A DNA stretch of 64,000 bases, from NCBI GenBank assembly GCA_039105265.1, contig JAPFFF010000063.1, positions 682,001 to 746,000 on the forward strand, written 5' to 3'. The notes below the pieces were generated by a model. It was not told where the DNA came from. It saw nothing but the letters and a program-made list of their open reading frames with translations, and made no database searches. A program made the position numbers and the translations under genes. Below are positions 18,599 through 29,853 of this stretch, piece after piece (position 1 is the stretch's first letter; each line of letters begins with the position of its first letter). This DNA comes from Tritrichomonas musculus. Lineage: Eukaryota; Parabasalia; Tritrichomonadida; Tritrichomonadidae.

Positions 18599-20797
18599 AT
18601 GAGTATTATTATACCCCAATATTTGGCAAATGTCACTTTTGATCATGCACCAAATTCTACTGAAATCGAAATTAAACCTCAGGCAATAGTTGAAGAGCCT
18701 ATATTTCTTCGAAATAATATAATTATTTTTCAAGATTTAAACAAAATTAATGGGATGTCACCTTCTTTTACTGTTAATTGGCTAACAATTAGCCAATGCA
18801 ATATAACTTTTAAACATATATCTTTTAGATGTAAAATCCAAGTTACTGCAAGGTCAGAAATAATAGCAGATGATTGCACTTTTGTTCCTATTGATGATAG
18901 ATGCGAATGTGCAGTTGAAATTTTTGCAAACTCCAAAGGCAATTTTACAAACTGCACTTTTACCAGTGCAACAAAAGCTGGAATTGCAATTCGAGACCGT
19001 TCTGAAGCCACCTTTCGTGGTTGCAAATTTACAGAAAATTCGAATACTTCAATATTAGTTTTGGATAGATCCCGTGCTAACATTTTTAGCTGCAATTTCG
19101 AATCAGCAGATCGTTTTTCTGTTTATTTATATCGCAATTCAATTGCACTACTTAAAGAATCTCATTTTTTATCTCAGAAAGGAAAAGCTCTTTTTTTGTT
19201 AACAGGTTCTCAAGCTCATGTCATTAATTGCGAATTTTTTGATTGCAATGGAGGTGCTATATCAATTGCTGATTCATCCGATGTTTATGTCCGATATTGC
19301 CGATTTCATGATATTGGTAGTTCATCAGTCCATGCTATGAAAAATAGTAAAGCATTTGTTTTTAAATGCATACTGGAAAGATGTAAAGGAAATGGCGTTA
19401 ATTTTGAATATTCTACTGGTTACATATACAAATGCAAATTCGACGATTTTTATTTTCCTGCAATTGCCTGCTTTGGCCCAAAGGCTGTCCCTGTTATATA
19501 TGATTCGGTATTGAAAAACTGCCATTCGATTGCTATCGTTTCGCGTGATTGTGCAGCTCCAAGATTTTGCAAAGTGAATCTTTTTAATATTCAATCCCAT
19601 GGCTTTTCAATTTCAGATTTTTCTCATGCTACTATTGAAAACTGCATTCTCAAAAATATTAGCAAATCTCCTTTCTGCATCTTTAATGGTGCAACACCAA
19701 TCATTGATAACTGCATTATCATATACAAAGACAATCCTAATGCTCTTATTTTCCAAGCCTTTACAAATGGTAAAGTTAGCTTTAAAAATAATAAAATTTT
19801 ATCAAATAATGAAAATTTATTTGTTAAAATTCATAATTTTGGTCGGGTGATGAATGATGAATTTAAGTCAAATTATTTTTGCATAGCTGACAATAATCAA
19901 AATGATCAAATACTATCAAACGGTCGCTTAATATCTATAGATAATGATTTCAATATCACCATTGAAAAAGATATTTCAAAACTACACGTATCTTTTTCAC
20001 TCAATAAGATAGAAAAGATTGAAAATGATACTTCCAATGATTATTTTAAGAAAGATGAAGAAGAAGAAGAAGAAGAAGAAGAGAATGATTCTACAGGTAA
20101 ATCTAAACAACCGCCCAAATCATTGTTTCCGAAAGCTCCTCTTCCTATTTCTCTTAATAAAAACGCTCCCATGATTTCTGGAGATTCTAACTTTTCTATC
20201 AACAATGGTAGACAGTCATTTGTTTCACAAGGACCACAACATTTGGACCCTTTACTAAAACCTCTTGATCTTCCAAAACCTTTAGAAGAAATTGACATTA
20301 GAGAACTAATGCAAACTGAATGCAAAGCCGATAATGATATCCATATCGAAAATAACAATAATGATAACAATAACCAAAATGAGAATGGAGATGTTGATGC
20401 AGCTGCCATAGGACATCTTCACTTAGGAACTTGTATGAGATGCCATAATGGCCTTGCTGATTTTGTTGTCATCCCTTGCGGACATAAAGTTCTTTGCAAA
20501 AAGTGTGCTGAAGAATGCTCTCCAAATACTTGCCCACTATGCGAGACCCCAATTCAGAAATGCACCGAAGAATTTGTTGAAGCAAAATGCGTTATATGCC
20601 TGGATAATCAGTGCGATACTATTATTTTACCTTGCGGACATAAATGCATTTGCTATGAATGCGCTACTCGATTATGGACAGAGAAAAAACAATGTCCTCT
20701 TTGTCAAACTCGTGTTCTTTCCTTCCGCCATATGTTCCAGATTTATTCAGAAGAAGAGAAAAGAGAAGCTGCAACCAAGTTCAATCATCCAAAATAA
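18599..20797 (+). CDS. Right-handed beta-helix protein with two C-terminal RING fingers (paralogue 1)
   Basis: 732 aa. Residues ~55-430 consist of repeated ~22-24-residue coils with patterns such as xxIxNCxFxx and SxAxIxNCIF, typical of right-handed parallel beta-helices (NosD/CASH/FBXO11 type). An acidic run (~485-496) and a Pro/Asn-rich linker follow. RING A starts at Cys612 (CMRC ... PCGHKVLCKKC ... CPLC) and RING B at Cys664 (CVIC ... PCGHKCICYEC ... CPLC); both are complete C3HC4 fingers of the IAP/MULAN type. I infer an E3 ubiquitin ligase whose beta-helix recognises a substrate, by analogy to FBXO11. No signal peptide or membrane segment is seen. A paralogue lies at 40019-41743 on the other strand. 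Confidence 0.88.
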   Translation: MSIIIPQYLANVTFDHAPNSTEIEIKPQAIVEEPIFLRNNIIIFQDLNKINGMSPSFTVNWLTISQCNITFKHISFRCKIQVTARSEIIADDCTFVPIDDRCECAVEIFANSKGNFTNCTFTSATKAGIAIRDRSEATFRGCKFTENSNTSILVLDRSRANIFSCNFESADRFSVYLYRNSIALLKESHFLSQKGKALFLLTGSQAHVINCEFFDCNGGAISIADSSDVYVRYCRFHDIGSSSVHAMKNSKAFVFKCILERCKGNGVNFEYSTGYIYKCKFDDFYFPAIACFGPKAVPVIYDSVLKNCHSIAIVSRDCAAPRFCKVNLFNIQSHGFSISDFSHATIENCILKNISKSPFCIFNGATPIIDNCIIIYKDNPNALIFQAFTNGKVSFKNNKILSNNENLFVKIHNFGRVMNDEFKSNYFCIADNNQNDQILSNGRLISIDNDFNITIEKDISKLHVSFSLNKIEKIENDTSNDYFKKDEEEEEEEEENDSTGKSKQPPKSLFPKAPLPISLNKNAPMISGDSNFSINNGRQSFVSQGPQHLDPLLKPLDLPKPLEEIDIRELMQTECKADNDIHIENNNNDNNNQNENGDVDAAAIGHLHLGTCMRCHNGLADFVVIPCGHKVLCKKCAEECSPNTCPLCETPIQKCTEEFVEAKCVICLDNQCDTIILPCGHKCICYECATRLWTEKKQCPLCQTRVLSFRHMFQIYSEEEKREAATKFNHPK

Positions 20798-21322
20798 ATT
20801 AATAAAAACAGAAATCTTCTCCGTTTGAAACAGACAAGCGGAGATAAACCTGTTTTTGACAGCTTCTCAGTTAATATTTTATGCCAGTATTAAATTTAAA
20901 CCCAAAACAATAAGGATGCTTTATATCTGCTACTTCATAATCTCTTCTACTTCCTTCTAGCTATTATTTTTTTCATCGAGGAAGGAATTTTAGCTCTATG
21001 AGACTGGCCGACTACTTATATATATATATTAAACGAAGTAGCGACTAGCTGTGAACAAAGTTTCTGGAATAGCTTCAGGGAGGGCACTGGGCAAAGTGAG
21101 TGTAAAGGTGAACACGACTACAATAATAAGAGAGAGAATTCCTACTCCAAGATGCGCAGGCTTATAAGATGAAATAAGTGTACCTTAGGAGACCGTTTGG
21201 AAGACCATTTTGGCCAAAATAACCTCTCGAAGACTTTGAGTCAAAGTTCCTCCAAACGGTCGTTTTGAGATATGCTTAGTTATCCAAAAAAGATACTGTA
21301 CCCTCTGACTCAGATCAAACTG
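20798..21322. other. Intergenic with short inverted repeats
   Basis: No gene. GACCGTTTGG (21190-21199) is inverted at 21252-21261 as CCAAACGGTC, and the perfect palindrome ATTTTGGCCAAAAT lies between them (near 21208-21221). This is probably a remnant of a foldback element. Confidence 0.5.
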
Positions 21323-21330
21323 AGTTGTAT

Positions 21331-22012
21331 ATAGGGGGATCAACCGCCAAAAAATTGTCAAATTTTTAAAGAGAGAGGAAAAATTTGAGTTTGGCTTTAA
21401 ATAAATATGGGGATTTAAAGCGTAATAAAAATACATTTTATAAAAAATATTTTTATCTGATTTCAACTGTACATTCATAAATGGCGGACGAATGTATTTG
21501 TCATGACATGTCATATGAAAACTATATATATATTTTAATAAATAATGTGTTTTATTTTAATCCATATATTAAAAAATAAAGATTAATATAACCTTATTTT
21601 TTAAAAATTGTTTTTATTTAATTTCATCAATTCATTCATAAATGGCGGACAATGAAAGTTATCATGACATGTTATGCGAAAAAAAAAATAAAACTTTAAC
21701 TGTTATTCAAATAACAAGTCTTTTGTCCTTTTTCTTAGCTTAATACATTGTACATGATATATTTTCATGTTCTACGAATAATTTTTCCCAAAATATCCAA
21801 TATATTGAAGATTTTAACTTTTGACGATTAAAAAAGGTCAAATTTATATCTTCAAATTAAAAGTGTCCGCCATTTGTGAATGTGCAGATGAATTTCAAAA
21901 TAAAATATTTCAAATCAAAGCTTATGAAATGAAGAACTAAACTATCTATTTATTTTTTAAAAAAATTAAAATATTATTTTTCTGACATTTTTTTTGCAGT
22001 TGATCCCCCTAT
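21331..22012. mobile_element. ~682-bp TIR element, left part of a composite
   Basis: Ends ATAGGGGGATCAAC and GTTGATCCCCCTAT are exact inverted repeats, and similarity of the two arms resumes further in (CATTCATAAATGGCGGAC near 21474 and its reverse form near 21867-21885). A ~50-bp segment beginning CATTCATAAATGGCGGAC is also directly repeated near 21474 and 21631. No coding frame. The right end abuts the next element with no spacer. The 8-bp word AGTTGTAT left of it (21323-21330) reappears only at 24247-24254, on the far side of the next element. Confidence 0.8.
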
Positions 22013-24247
22013 AGTTAGACCTTGTAAGGGGTACCCGATTTACCCATTTTCAATCGGGTCAAAAATTTTAGGTATATTTTGACCAGGGGTGGCAAATTAC
22101 CGCCTACCCAAAGCGGTTTTTGACCCTTAATTTTTAAAATTCATTTATCTCAAAATGTGGAATAAATATTTATATAAAAAAAGGTTTATTAAAAAATATA
22201 CAAGCTTTTTAATCCTTTTTAATAAAAATTTTTATTTCATTAGAATAATGCATCTGATATTTTTCTCAAAAATTGTTTTTTGAAATTATTTTCTCTATCA
22301 TTCTATTTAATTACAATTTTTAATATCAGAAAACCTTTTTTCTTGAAAGTTAATTGATTTTTATTTGTATCGTATTTTTTTCTGATTTTCATTGTCATTT
22401 AATTTATTGTTTAGATAACTTATGAAAAGAGAAATAATACAGCTCGCATTTATTACTGTTGCAAAAAATCACAGTAATAAAGAAATTTTGAAAATTTTAA
22501 AATAATTTTAAAAAAATGAAAAATTTAAAGAATATTATAATAGAATATATTATATAATGCATATAAATTAAATATTAAAAAATATTGATATATAATATCT
22601 AAATTTATTTCAAAAATTATAAAAAAAGATTATTATTTTGTAATACAAAAAGTTCTATCTTTATTCATTCAATTTATCTTTTCATTTTAAAAAAGTGGAT
22701 TTTTGAATGATTCAATTTTGTTAAAAAAAAATTAATTTGTTAAGATATTTAAAGGTCAAAATTATTATCCTTTAGAAAGGTGAAAAAGTTCTTATTACTG
22801 CGGTTTGGCGGTTACAGTAATAAGGAATTCAATCTTATTTGGCCTTAGTATAAGGTCAAAAAAAATCTGTTTTAATCTACAAGGTCAATAATTCACTATA
22901 TTTTTATAACAAAATTGATAATAAAAAAGAATCAGCATTCATAAAATATTCAATCACTTCTATCAATTTTTTTTCATTAAATAATTAAAAACCTCAGAAT
23001 ATATTCAATATCTATAATCAATTTACTATAAAGGATAAATAATTCATTCTCACAATATATTCAATGAGCTCATTCAATAAATTTTTTTTATTAAAATTAA
23101 TTTATTATGAATTTTACTAAAATTTTGAAGTGAATATGATAATAATTTTTCTATATTTTGAGAGAATACTTATTTAATTATTAATTTTTTAAAATTTAGG
23201 CATCGAACTTCAAAGTGCAGTAATAAGAAGCAAAAAAATTGAATGAGTGAAGAGTAATAATTTCTACCTATAAGAAATAATACATAAATTTAAGTTATGT
23301 AATATTTTTTTATATTAAGCTTTGAAATCTACAAATTTTAAATAATATTAACTATTCATTTACTTGTTTTATATTTTTTATCTTTTTTTCAACATTTATA
23401 CTATGCATTTTAGTTTTACCCTTCGGACGTAATTGGATTTTTGTAAAATTCAATGAAAAGACGTATTAAAATGTAAAAATTGCCGAAATGAAACGTAATT
23501 ACATAATTTATATAAAAATAAAAAAAAGCAAAAAGGTTTAGTTTCGAACTCAATACTTTGGCCTCAATTTTTATTTATCCTCTAAGCTAGAGCTCTCAAA
23601 TTTGAAAGGATAAAATATTTATATTTAAAGATAAATAAATTTATTTTTCAAATACAACTTTTTATTAACTTTATCTAAAAAAGTCGTATTCCAATTATTT
23701 TCACGTAGACGTAATCGTAAAACGTAATTGATTTTTTTTCTTGGTCTATTTCATTGAAAAAGTTTGAAGAGAACGTAATTTTTAAAACCTCCGAAGGGCA
23801 ATTTTAGTTTATTTCACTATTAATTAATGTTACTAATCACTTATATAATTAAAAAATTTTTGCATTTGGTTCTTTTATTTCATGTTTGAATACAATATTA
23901 AGATATATTAATAACTATTTCAGATTTTAAAAGATTATCCTGTTTTGACAAACTATTACTTGATTTTCAAATAAAAAATTCTTTTCTAAATAAAATTTGA
24001 AATATTTCATATAACAAGTCATATCATAAAATTTTGTTTTCTAAAATCAAAATTCACTTTAAAAAAATACATGAATCAATAAAAAATTAATTATAGAACA
24101 TGATTTTATAAAAAATAATCCAAAAAATACACTAGAAATAAAAGGGTCAAACGCGAACTCTTCATTTTTTTTTTTGGGTAGTGACCCAAAAAAAAAATTT
24201 GTGGTCGGGTTATTATTTTGGGGTGACCTTTCGAAGGTTTACCTATA
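22010..24247. mobile_element. ~2.2-kb old TIR element, right part of a composite
   Basis: The ends TATAGTTAGACCTTGTAAGG and, in reverse complement, TATAGGTAAACCTTCGAAAG match at about 20 of 27 terminal positions, followed by CCC blocks. The interior is A/T-rich and non-coding and contains a younger element (23417-23801). The left terminal TATA is shared with the right end of the 21331-22012 element. AGTTGTAT at 24247-24254 repeats the sequence left of that element, so the pair may have moved, or been trapped, as one 2.9-kb unit. Confidence 0.55.
23417..23801. mobile_element. 385-bp TIR element with 9-bp target duplication (Mutator-like)
   Basis: The ends TACCCTTCGGACGTAATT and, in reverse complement, TTGCCCTTCGGAGG share the CCCTTCGG core. 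The element is flanked by the 9-bp direct repeat TTTTAGTTT (23408-23416 and 23802-23810). Nine-base duplications are characteristic of Mutator-like elements. No coding frame; nested in the older element around it. Confidence 0.72.
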
Positions 24248-24465
24248 GTTGTATTTTTTTCATGTAATTTCCTTTTCAATTTATATAATTTTCTATTTTA
24301 TTTTATCTTTGTGTTTTAAATAAATTTATACTTTGGATTATATTTTTACAGAGGTGCAAGAAAGAAATTTTTTTAAAAAAAAAACGATCAAAGAGAAGTG
24401 CGAGAACTTAAGGGTGTACTGCTGTAAAATATATAAACCTTTCAAAATACAAAAATCTTATAGAA

Positions 24466-24610
24466 AATAAATTCAATGGTGGCTTTTTCGGAAAAAGTTT
24501 AGGTCAATTTGCACATTTTTTCTCCTAAACGATCAAGACGAATATCCAATTTAATACGTTATTATTGAAAATAAATTCAATGGTTGCTCTTTCGGAAAAA
24601 GTTTAGATAG
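24466..24610. repeat. Two ~42-bp direct repeats about 99 bp apart
   Basis: AAAATAAATTCAATGG followed by (T/G)GCT(T/C)TTTCGGAAAAAGTTTAG occurs near 24467 and again near 24567. The CTTTTTCGGAAAAAG core is itself palindromic. Confidence 0.7.
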
Positions 24611-24772
24611 TTTAGAAATTAAATATTTTTATGATTGAAATATTTTTTTTATAATTTTGGTCTTAGTTTTATATTATTTATTTTATTTTTACAGGAAGGA
24701 ATTAATTTCACAAAAAAATTGAATAAAATAATTATTTCAGAAAAAGTTGAAATATATGAACAATTTTTAATA

Positions 24773-25714
24773 AAAAGGGTTCGACTTTTGGCGGTTATCA
24801 TATTCTAAAATTATAAAAAACTAATAATAAATAATATTAGCATTATCAATAACATGATGCAATTTTAAATATGAAGCCGATTCTATTAGCCAAAATAGAG
24901 ATATTTCACTAAAAAAAATAAAAACAGAAAAAGTTTAACTTTTGAAAGGAGAAAATATTTTTGAGTTCTTATCTAATTTCCACTATTCAAAGGGATTTTG
25001 GGAATTTGTAAATATCCAAATATATAAATATTTTATAACCTTCATATCATATATTCTTTTTTCATAATTTTATTTACATATTTTAAATTAATTAAAAATT
25101 AATTAATTGAATATCATATAAGATAATATTATTTAAGAAAAATAAAATTGAATTAATACGTTATTATAATATAAAAATATACAAATAAACTGTGTTAAAA
25201 TATAAAAATATATTTTATAATAATATAAATGTGATTTATAATATATATAGTAAATACATTATCATTAATATGAGGATAATACTGATATATTATTAAAAAA
25301 TAAGCATTTGTTAATAAAAATAATATATTTTCAAAATTCTGATGTTATCAAAATAATTTTTTCAAAAACTAGCATTTAATTCAATTTTAAATTCAAAATT
25401 TTTATTTAGAAAAAATAATAATTTCTTGAATATCGATAACATATTTTATTAAAAATTATTATTATATTTCTAAGCTACATATAAATAATGTGAATAATAA
25501 ATTATTTAAGAAAATACCTCAAGTAGCATAATAAAAACTCTATTTTTAATGATTTTTGGAATGAATAATGAATTTTTTAATTTATAAGATATAATAAATG
25601 AATCCGAATTCTATTTAATATTGATTTAAAAATTTATTAATTAAAAAGAATATCTAATTTATAAGATATCATTATTTTTCAATCAAAAAAAATTTGAGAG
25701 AGTCGACCCCTTTT
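24773..25714. mobile_element. 942-bp TIR element with 8-bp target duplication
   Basis: The ends AAAAGGGTTCGACTTTT and, in reverse complement, AAAAGGGGTCGACTCTC are inverted. The flanks TTTTAATA (24765-24772 and 25715-25722) are an exact 8-bp repeat. Flank and end are A/T-rich, so the exact boundary could be off by a base or two. The interior has no coding capacity. Confidence 0.65.
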
Positions 25715-25722
25715 TTTTAATA

Positions 25723-26296
25723 ATAGATTAAATTAATTTAAATTTATTTTATTCAGTAAACATTTATTTTTATATATTTATCTCTATTTATTATTTTATT
25801 TATAACTATATATTATTTAAATATTGTTACATGTTAAATATTATATGCATCAATAAATATTATCAAAATTAAAAAAACCAAAAATTATCTATTGAATTGA
25901 TCTTTCAAATATTCTCAAATAGAAAAAATATTTTTAAACTTTTTCATAAATTATTTTTTTTATTATAATAAGATTATATCTATCTTTCTATGATTTATTT
26001 ATATGATATTATTCTATATAAATATCTATAATATAAATATATAAATATATTCTTAAAAATCATTTGATAATATTTTTCCTAATAAAGTTTTTAACATAAA
26101 AAAAAATTAAATATATTTTTTTTAATTTTAAAAGAATTAATATTGCAGTTAAAATTTCCTTAAATAATTAAATATTGACATTTATATAATTTATAATATA
26201 TATAAACACAGAAAAATGAATAATTTATGCAAATAATATTATTAATAAGAAGGTTTAATAAAAATAAAATTTAGTGCTACGGGTCTATTGAAATGG
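25723..26296. other. Intergenic, no gene seen
   Basis: Extremely A/T-rich DNA with ATATAT runs; no frame, repeat unit or RNA-like structure recognised. Confidence 0.5.
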
Positions 26297-26304
26297 TATG
26301 GGTC

Positions 26305-26782
26305 TAGACTTGTTATTCTCTGATTCTCGAGATCGATAATTGATTGACTTTTTGATATCGATACATAAATATGCACAGATTCTCGAGATCGATTTCAGAG
26401 ATCGAGAATTTTGTTTCTCAGCTTTTGATATCAGAATTTTCAATTAAACTTTTTGATAAATATATGATCGTATTTTAATCTCAAATATTTCATAAAAAAG
26501 AATGTATTTTTTGATTTTAATCTTAAAATAAACATCAATACATTATATTATTTATTTTTAAATATTATAAAATCACAAATACCAATTATAAAAAAAGATA
26601 AATCTGTTTGGGATCTCGAGATCTCGGTAATTGATATCAAGTTTACAATTATTTTTATATCACATTTCATATCTGATATCTTGATAATCGATAATCTCGA
26701 TATCAGATTTTCAAACTGATAATCGAGTATCAGATGCAAAAAAGTGACGTTTTTGATATCGATTCTCAAAATAACAAGTCTA
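26305..26782. mobile_element. 478-bp TIR element, family A copy 2, 8-bp target duplication
   Basis: Same ends (TAGACTTGTTATT / AATAACAAGTCTA), same length and almost the same sequence as 16333-16810. Flanked by the 8-bp repeat TATGGGTC (26297-26304 and 26783-26790). The different target sequence from copy 1 shows an independent insertion, not a segmental duplication. Confidence 0.94.
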
Positions 26783-26790
26783 TATGGGTC

Positions 26791-27331
26791 AATTGAAAGC
26801 ACCTTATAGGTACATCATCTCACTTTTTTGACGTCTTTTGGAATAACTTCTATCATCAATTTGAGTACTTTTAAAAGGAAATAGGAAATAAAAAATATAT
26901 TAAAAGATACATATAAATAATGATTTTTAAAAGATATATTGTAAATGTTATGAAAAAAAGAAGATAATGGAATAAAAATGGCGCCTTTTTATATCTATAA
27001 AATTGTGATTCATTTGAATATTTTGAAGGGAAAAAAAATTGTTACATGGAAAATGTTTAAATGTAAAAGTTTGGTTTATATTGGTATTGTAGGTTTTGAG
27101 TATGATGATCTCCAAAATTTCAGTTTTCAATTAATTATTTGTTTTATTTGAAAACTTTTTCTTACAAAATGATGAAGATTTGAAACAAAATAATGAGTTT
27201 TCTGAAGTTTATTTTATAGATTGTGAGTATAAAATATGAAAATTGAGACAAAGTAATATAAAAAATCAGTTAAAATTGAGATAACTAACCGTCATAACTA
27301 TTGAAACAAATATCGTCATTTTTTTTAAGCA
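26791..27331. other. Intergenic upstream of the transposase pseudogene
   Basis: A/T-rich with no gene seen. If the pseudogene belonged to a TIR element, its left end should be here or further left; I could not pair an end with the region after 29413. Confidence 0.4.
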
Positions 27332-29102
27332 ATGGCTGACGTAGCTGAAAGATTAATACTTGGAAAGTTGAATAGCAGAATCCTTAAGACGCTCAAAAAG
27401 CTAAATCGTGAACAAGTGATGTTAAAAAATAAACTTAGAATGGCCTATAAGCATTTAAGTCATTTCTTAAAAGAATCAAGCCCAGATGTTGAAAATCCAG
27501 AGTTGGATTATGAAGGCATTATAGATAGTTCTGATGAACCTCAAAATTTGTCTCCTGACCAAATAATGGAAACAAATCTCAAAACAATAAGAAATGATAT
27601 TTTTGCTAATTTGCAGTTAATTCCTCCCAAAAGACAATATACAATGTTAAAAAAATTTTACTCATATTGCCTTTTTATTAAATCTGAATCAGCTTATGAC
27701 TTCACTAGATTAGTTGTCCCACTTCCTTGTGAAACAAATTTAAGAGAAACAATTGGAAACCAAATTGAACTCATAGAAGAGCAATTGACCAATATTGACA
27801 GAGTAGGCGAAATATTCCAATTACAAAATGAATGTTTTCCTGAAGAGCCAATCGATGTGGTTTTATCTGTAGATGCATTTAGGATGAAGATCGATTACAA
27901 AATGAAAGTACTTCAGTTTTAATTAAGGACGAAGATAATAACGAAAAAAAAAAAAAAAAAAAAAAAAACATGTTTGCTTATTTACTAATACCTCTCAAAC
28001 ATAATTTTAAACCAATTATTTTACATTTGCAATCAGCTCCAAGTGGTACTGCAAACGAAACAATTATTCACAATAATGTTGAACAATTATCTCATACAAA
28101 ATTTAATGTTAAATATTGTTCATGTGACGGAGATTCGTACTATAACAAATTTTTTCATAACCAATTTGAACATATATTGAAAACAAAGCTCTCATATGGA
28201 TTTCAGATCCACTACATATTTTTAAGAATGGTAGATCAAGAATTTTCAATAATAAAGTTATTTTTAATCCAGAAATACCTGGAAATTACATTAATAATAT
28301 TAAATTAAATGATATCTTAGATTTGGGTCCATCCTTGCTCGATAAGACGTCAATTTGAAAACTACGCGATATTTACCCTATTTCAATATTTACCCTTAAT
28401 AATTCAATACAAGCATTGTTAAGTGATAATTCAGATTCATTTTTTTATTTATTCTTATATTCTTTATGGAATAATTCGCTTCTTAATACTCACATTTCAC
28501 CTCAAACTAGATCACAATTATTACAGCTTCTCCTTGAACTATTAATTTTTATATATCAAAAATACTCACATATGAAATTACCAGAAAATGTTGGTTTTAA
28601 AAAGTCTCCTAATATTGAATATGTCACTATGTTCTCAATTCAAAAATTAGATATGATTATTCCGACTATTATAATTACGCTATTAGAAATTGAACATGGA
28701 GATCCTAGTTTAGGTCTTGCTCGACTAGGAAGTCATTTAACAGAACAGCAAATTGGCCAGATTCGTTTGTGGTGTAATAATGATCACAGAGCAAATAAGA
28801 TATTACATTCAACAGCATGTCATTATTTTCTTAAAGCTAATGCAAATTCTATTTTCCCTGATTTAACAAAAAGAAACCGTTTAAATTCAGGTGGGCGTAA
28901 TCTTACCGAAGGGGAATATCAACATAATTTCATTTTTTCAATTGAAGATATGGCCAGAATCATTTTATCAACTGTAAGTTGGGCAGAAAGTACAGAAATT
29001 GAATTTAATTCGTTGATCCAAAATTTCAATGAATTTGTTCATAATGCCCCATTCACCGAAATTACACTACCAACTCAAACAGCTTGTAGAATCGAATTAT
29101 AA
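27332..29102 (+). pseudogene. Broken DDE-type transposase-like gene
   Basis: Three frames join into one long protein. Frame 1 runs 27332 to ~27882 and ends in LSVDAF. After a shift, frame 2 (~27883-28205) continues through a lysine-coding poly-A run (27943-27968) to CDGDSYYN. After a second shift, frame 3 (~28206-29102) starts DPLHIFKNGR and is interrupted by TGA at 28356-28358. The spaced Asp of SVDA, the CDGD motif and the DPxHxxKN motif resemble the catalytic core of DDE transposases such as P/THAP9 (D, then D, then DxPHLLKxxR). The gene cannot encode a full protein as it stands. The family assignment is inference; the coding origin and the breaks are seen directly. Confidence 0.62.
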
Positions 29103-29413
29103 GATCGACATATGAAATGTTTTGTGTATTCTTTTGGTGGAATCTTTGCTTGAATTTTAGTATCTAGTAAAATAAATTCATTAATATTACATCGTCTTTT
29201 GTTCAAATTTTTATAACCTAATTTTTTTCGAGCTCGAATTGAATTTATCGTTCTTGTTTGATGATAAATAGTGTATAGAAGTTCTTCATTGTTGCTTAAT
29301 AAGTATTGTGCAATAAATGAATCATCACTTGATTCACATTTCCTTTTTGAAATTTCAATTGGCGTGTATGATGCGTTGATTGGTTTGGTCAAATATCTAT
29401 TAATTATTGTCAT
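29075..29413 (-). CDS. Hypothetical protein, 112 aa, convergent with the transposase pseudogene
   Basis: ATG at 29413, stop overlapping the pseudogene's 3' end by 28 bp. The protein is basic, with RARKKLGYKNLNKRR near residues 60-75. The frame continues upstream of the ATG for ~16 codons to a TAA, so the start is uncertain. No family recognised. It may be a second gene of the same transposon, an old fragment, or chance. Confidence 0.3.
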   Translation of the reverse strand: MTIINRYLTKPINASYTPIEISKRKCESSDDSFIAQYLLSNNEELLYTIYHQTRTINSIRARKKLGYKNLNKRRCNINEFILLDTKIQAKIPPKEYTKHFICRSYNSILQAV

Positions 29414-29853
29414 ATTAGCGGTTTTTGATGAAAGAGTAGATAATTGTAAGTAATTAAAAAATTATAATCGTAATTTCGGAAATCTTAGAATCTTGAGTAA
29501 ATTTTTTTAGGCAAATATCATTCGTGCTAGATTTTGGTTAATTTTGAGATAAGGATTTACGTATTCGAGCAGGTTCCATTAATCAAAATGAAAACAGCGA
29601 AAAAAAGGTGATGTATGGATTTTTCGTTTTTTTGATCGTAAATTTTCAATGCTCATTCTCAATTATTCTGATTCCTCATATAAAAAGTTCTAACAAAAAT
29701 TAATAAAAATAGATTTATCCTGTTATTAAAATTGAATTTTAATAAATAAACAAACTTTATAATCTTTTAGAAAAGTATAAAAATCAAGTGTTTAATGTGA
29801 GTTAAGCTAAAATGGCTCTAATATCGTTTTTTAAAATTTTTTTGGGGAAATCT

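Noticed and set aside
21185-21514. 109-aa frame on minus
   Set aside because: Runs from a foldback remnant into a TIR element; no domain and no sensible start.
23530-23605. tRNA-like A box and B box words (TAGCTTAGAGG ... GTTCGAAAC) on minus
   Set aside because: D-stem, T-stem and acceptor stem do not pair; inside a miniature element. Not a tRNA gene.
27943-27968. Poly-A run as sign of a retrocopy
   Set aside because: It lies in the middle of the broken transposase frame and codes for lysines in the second frame; there is no processed 3' end there.
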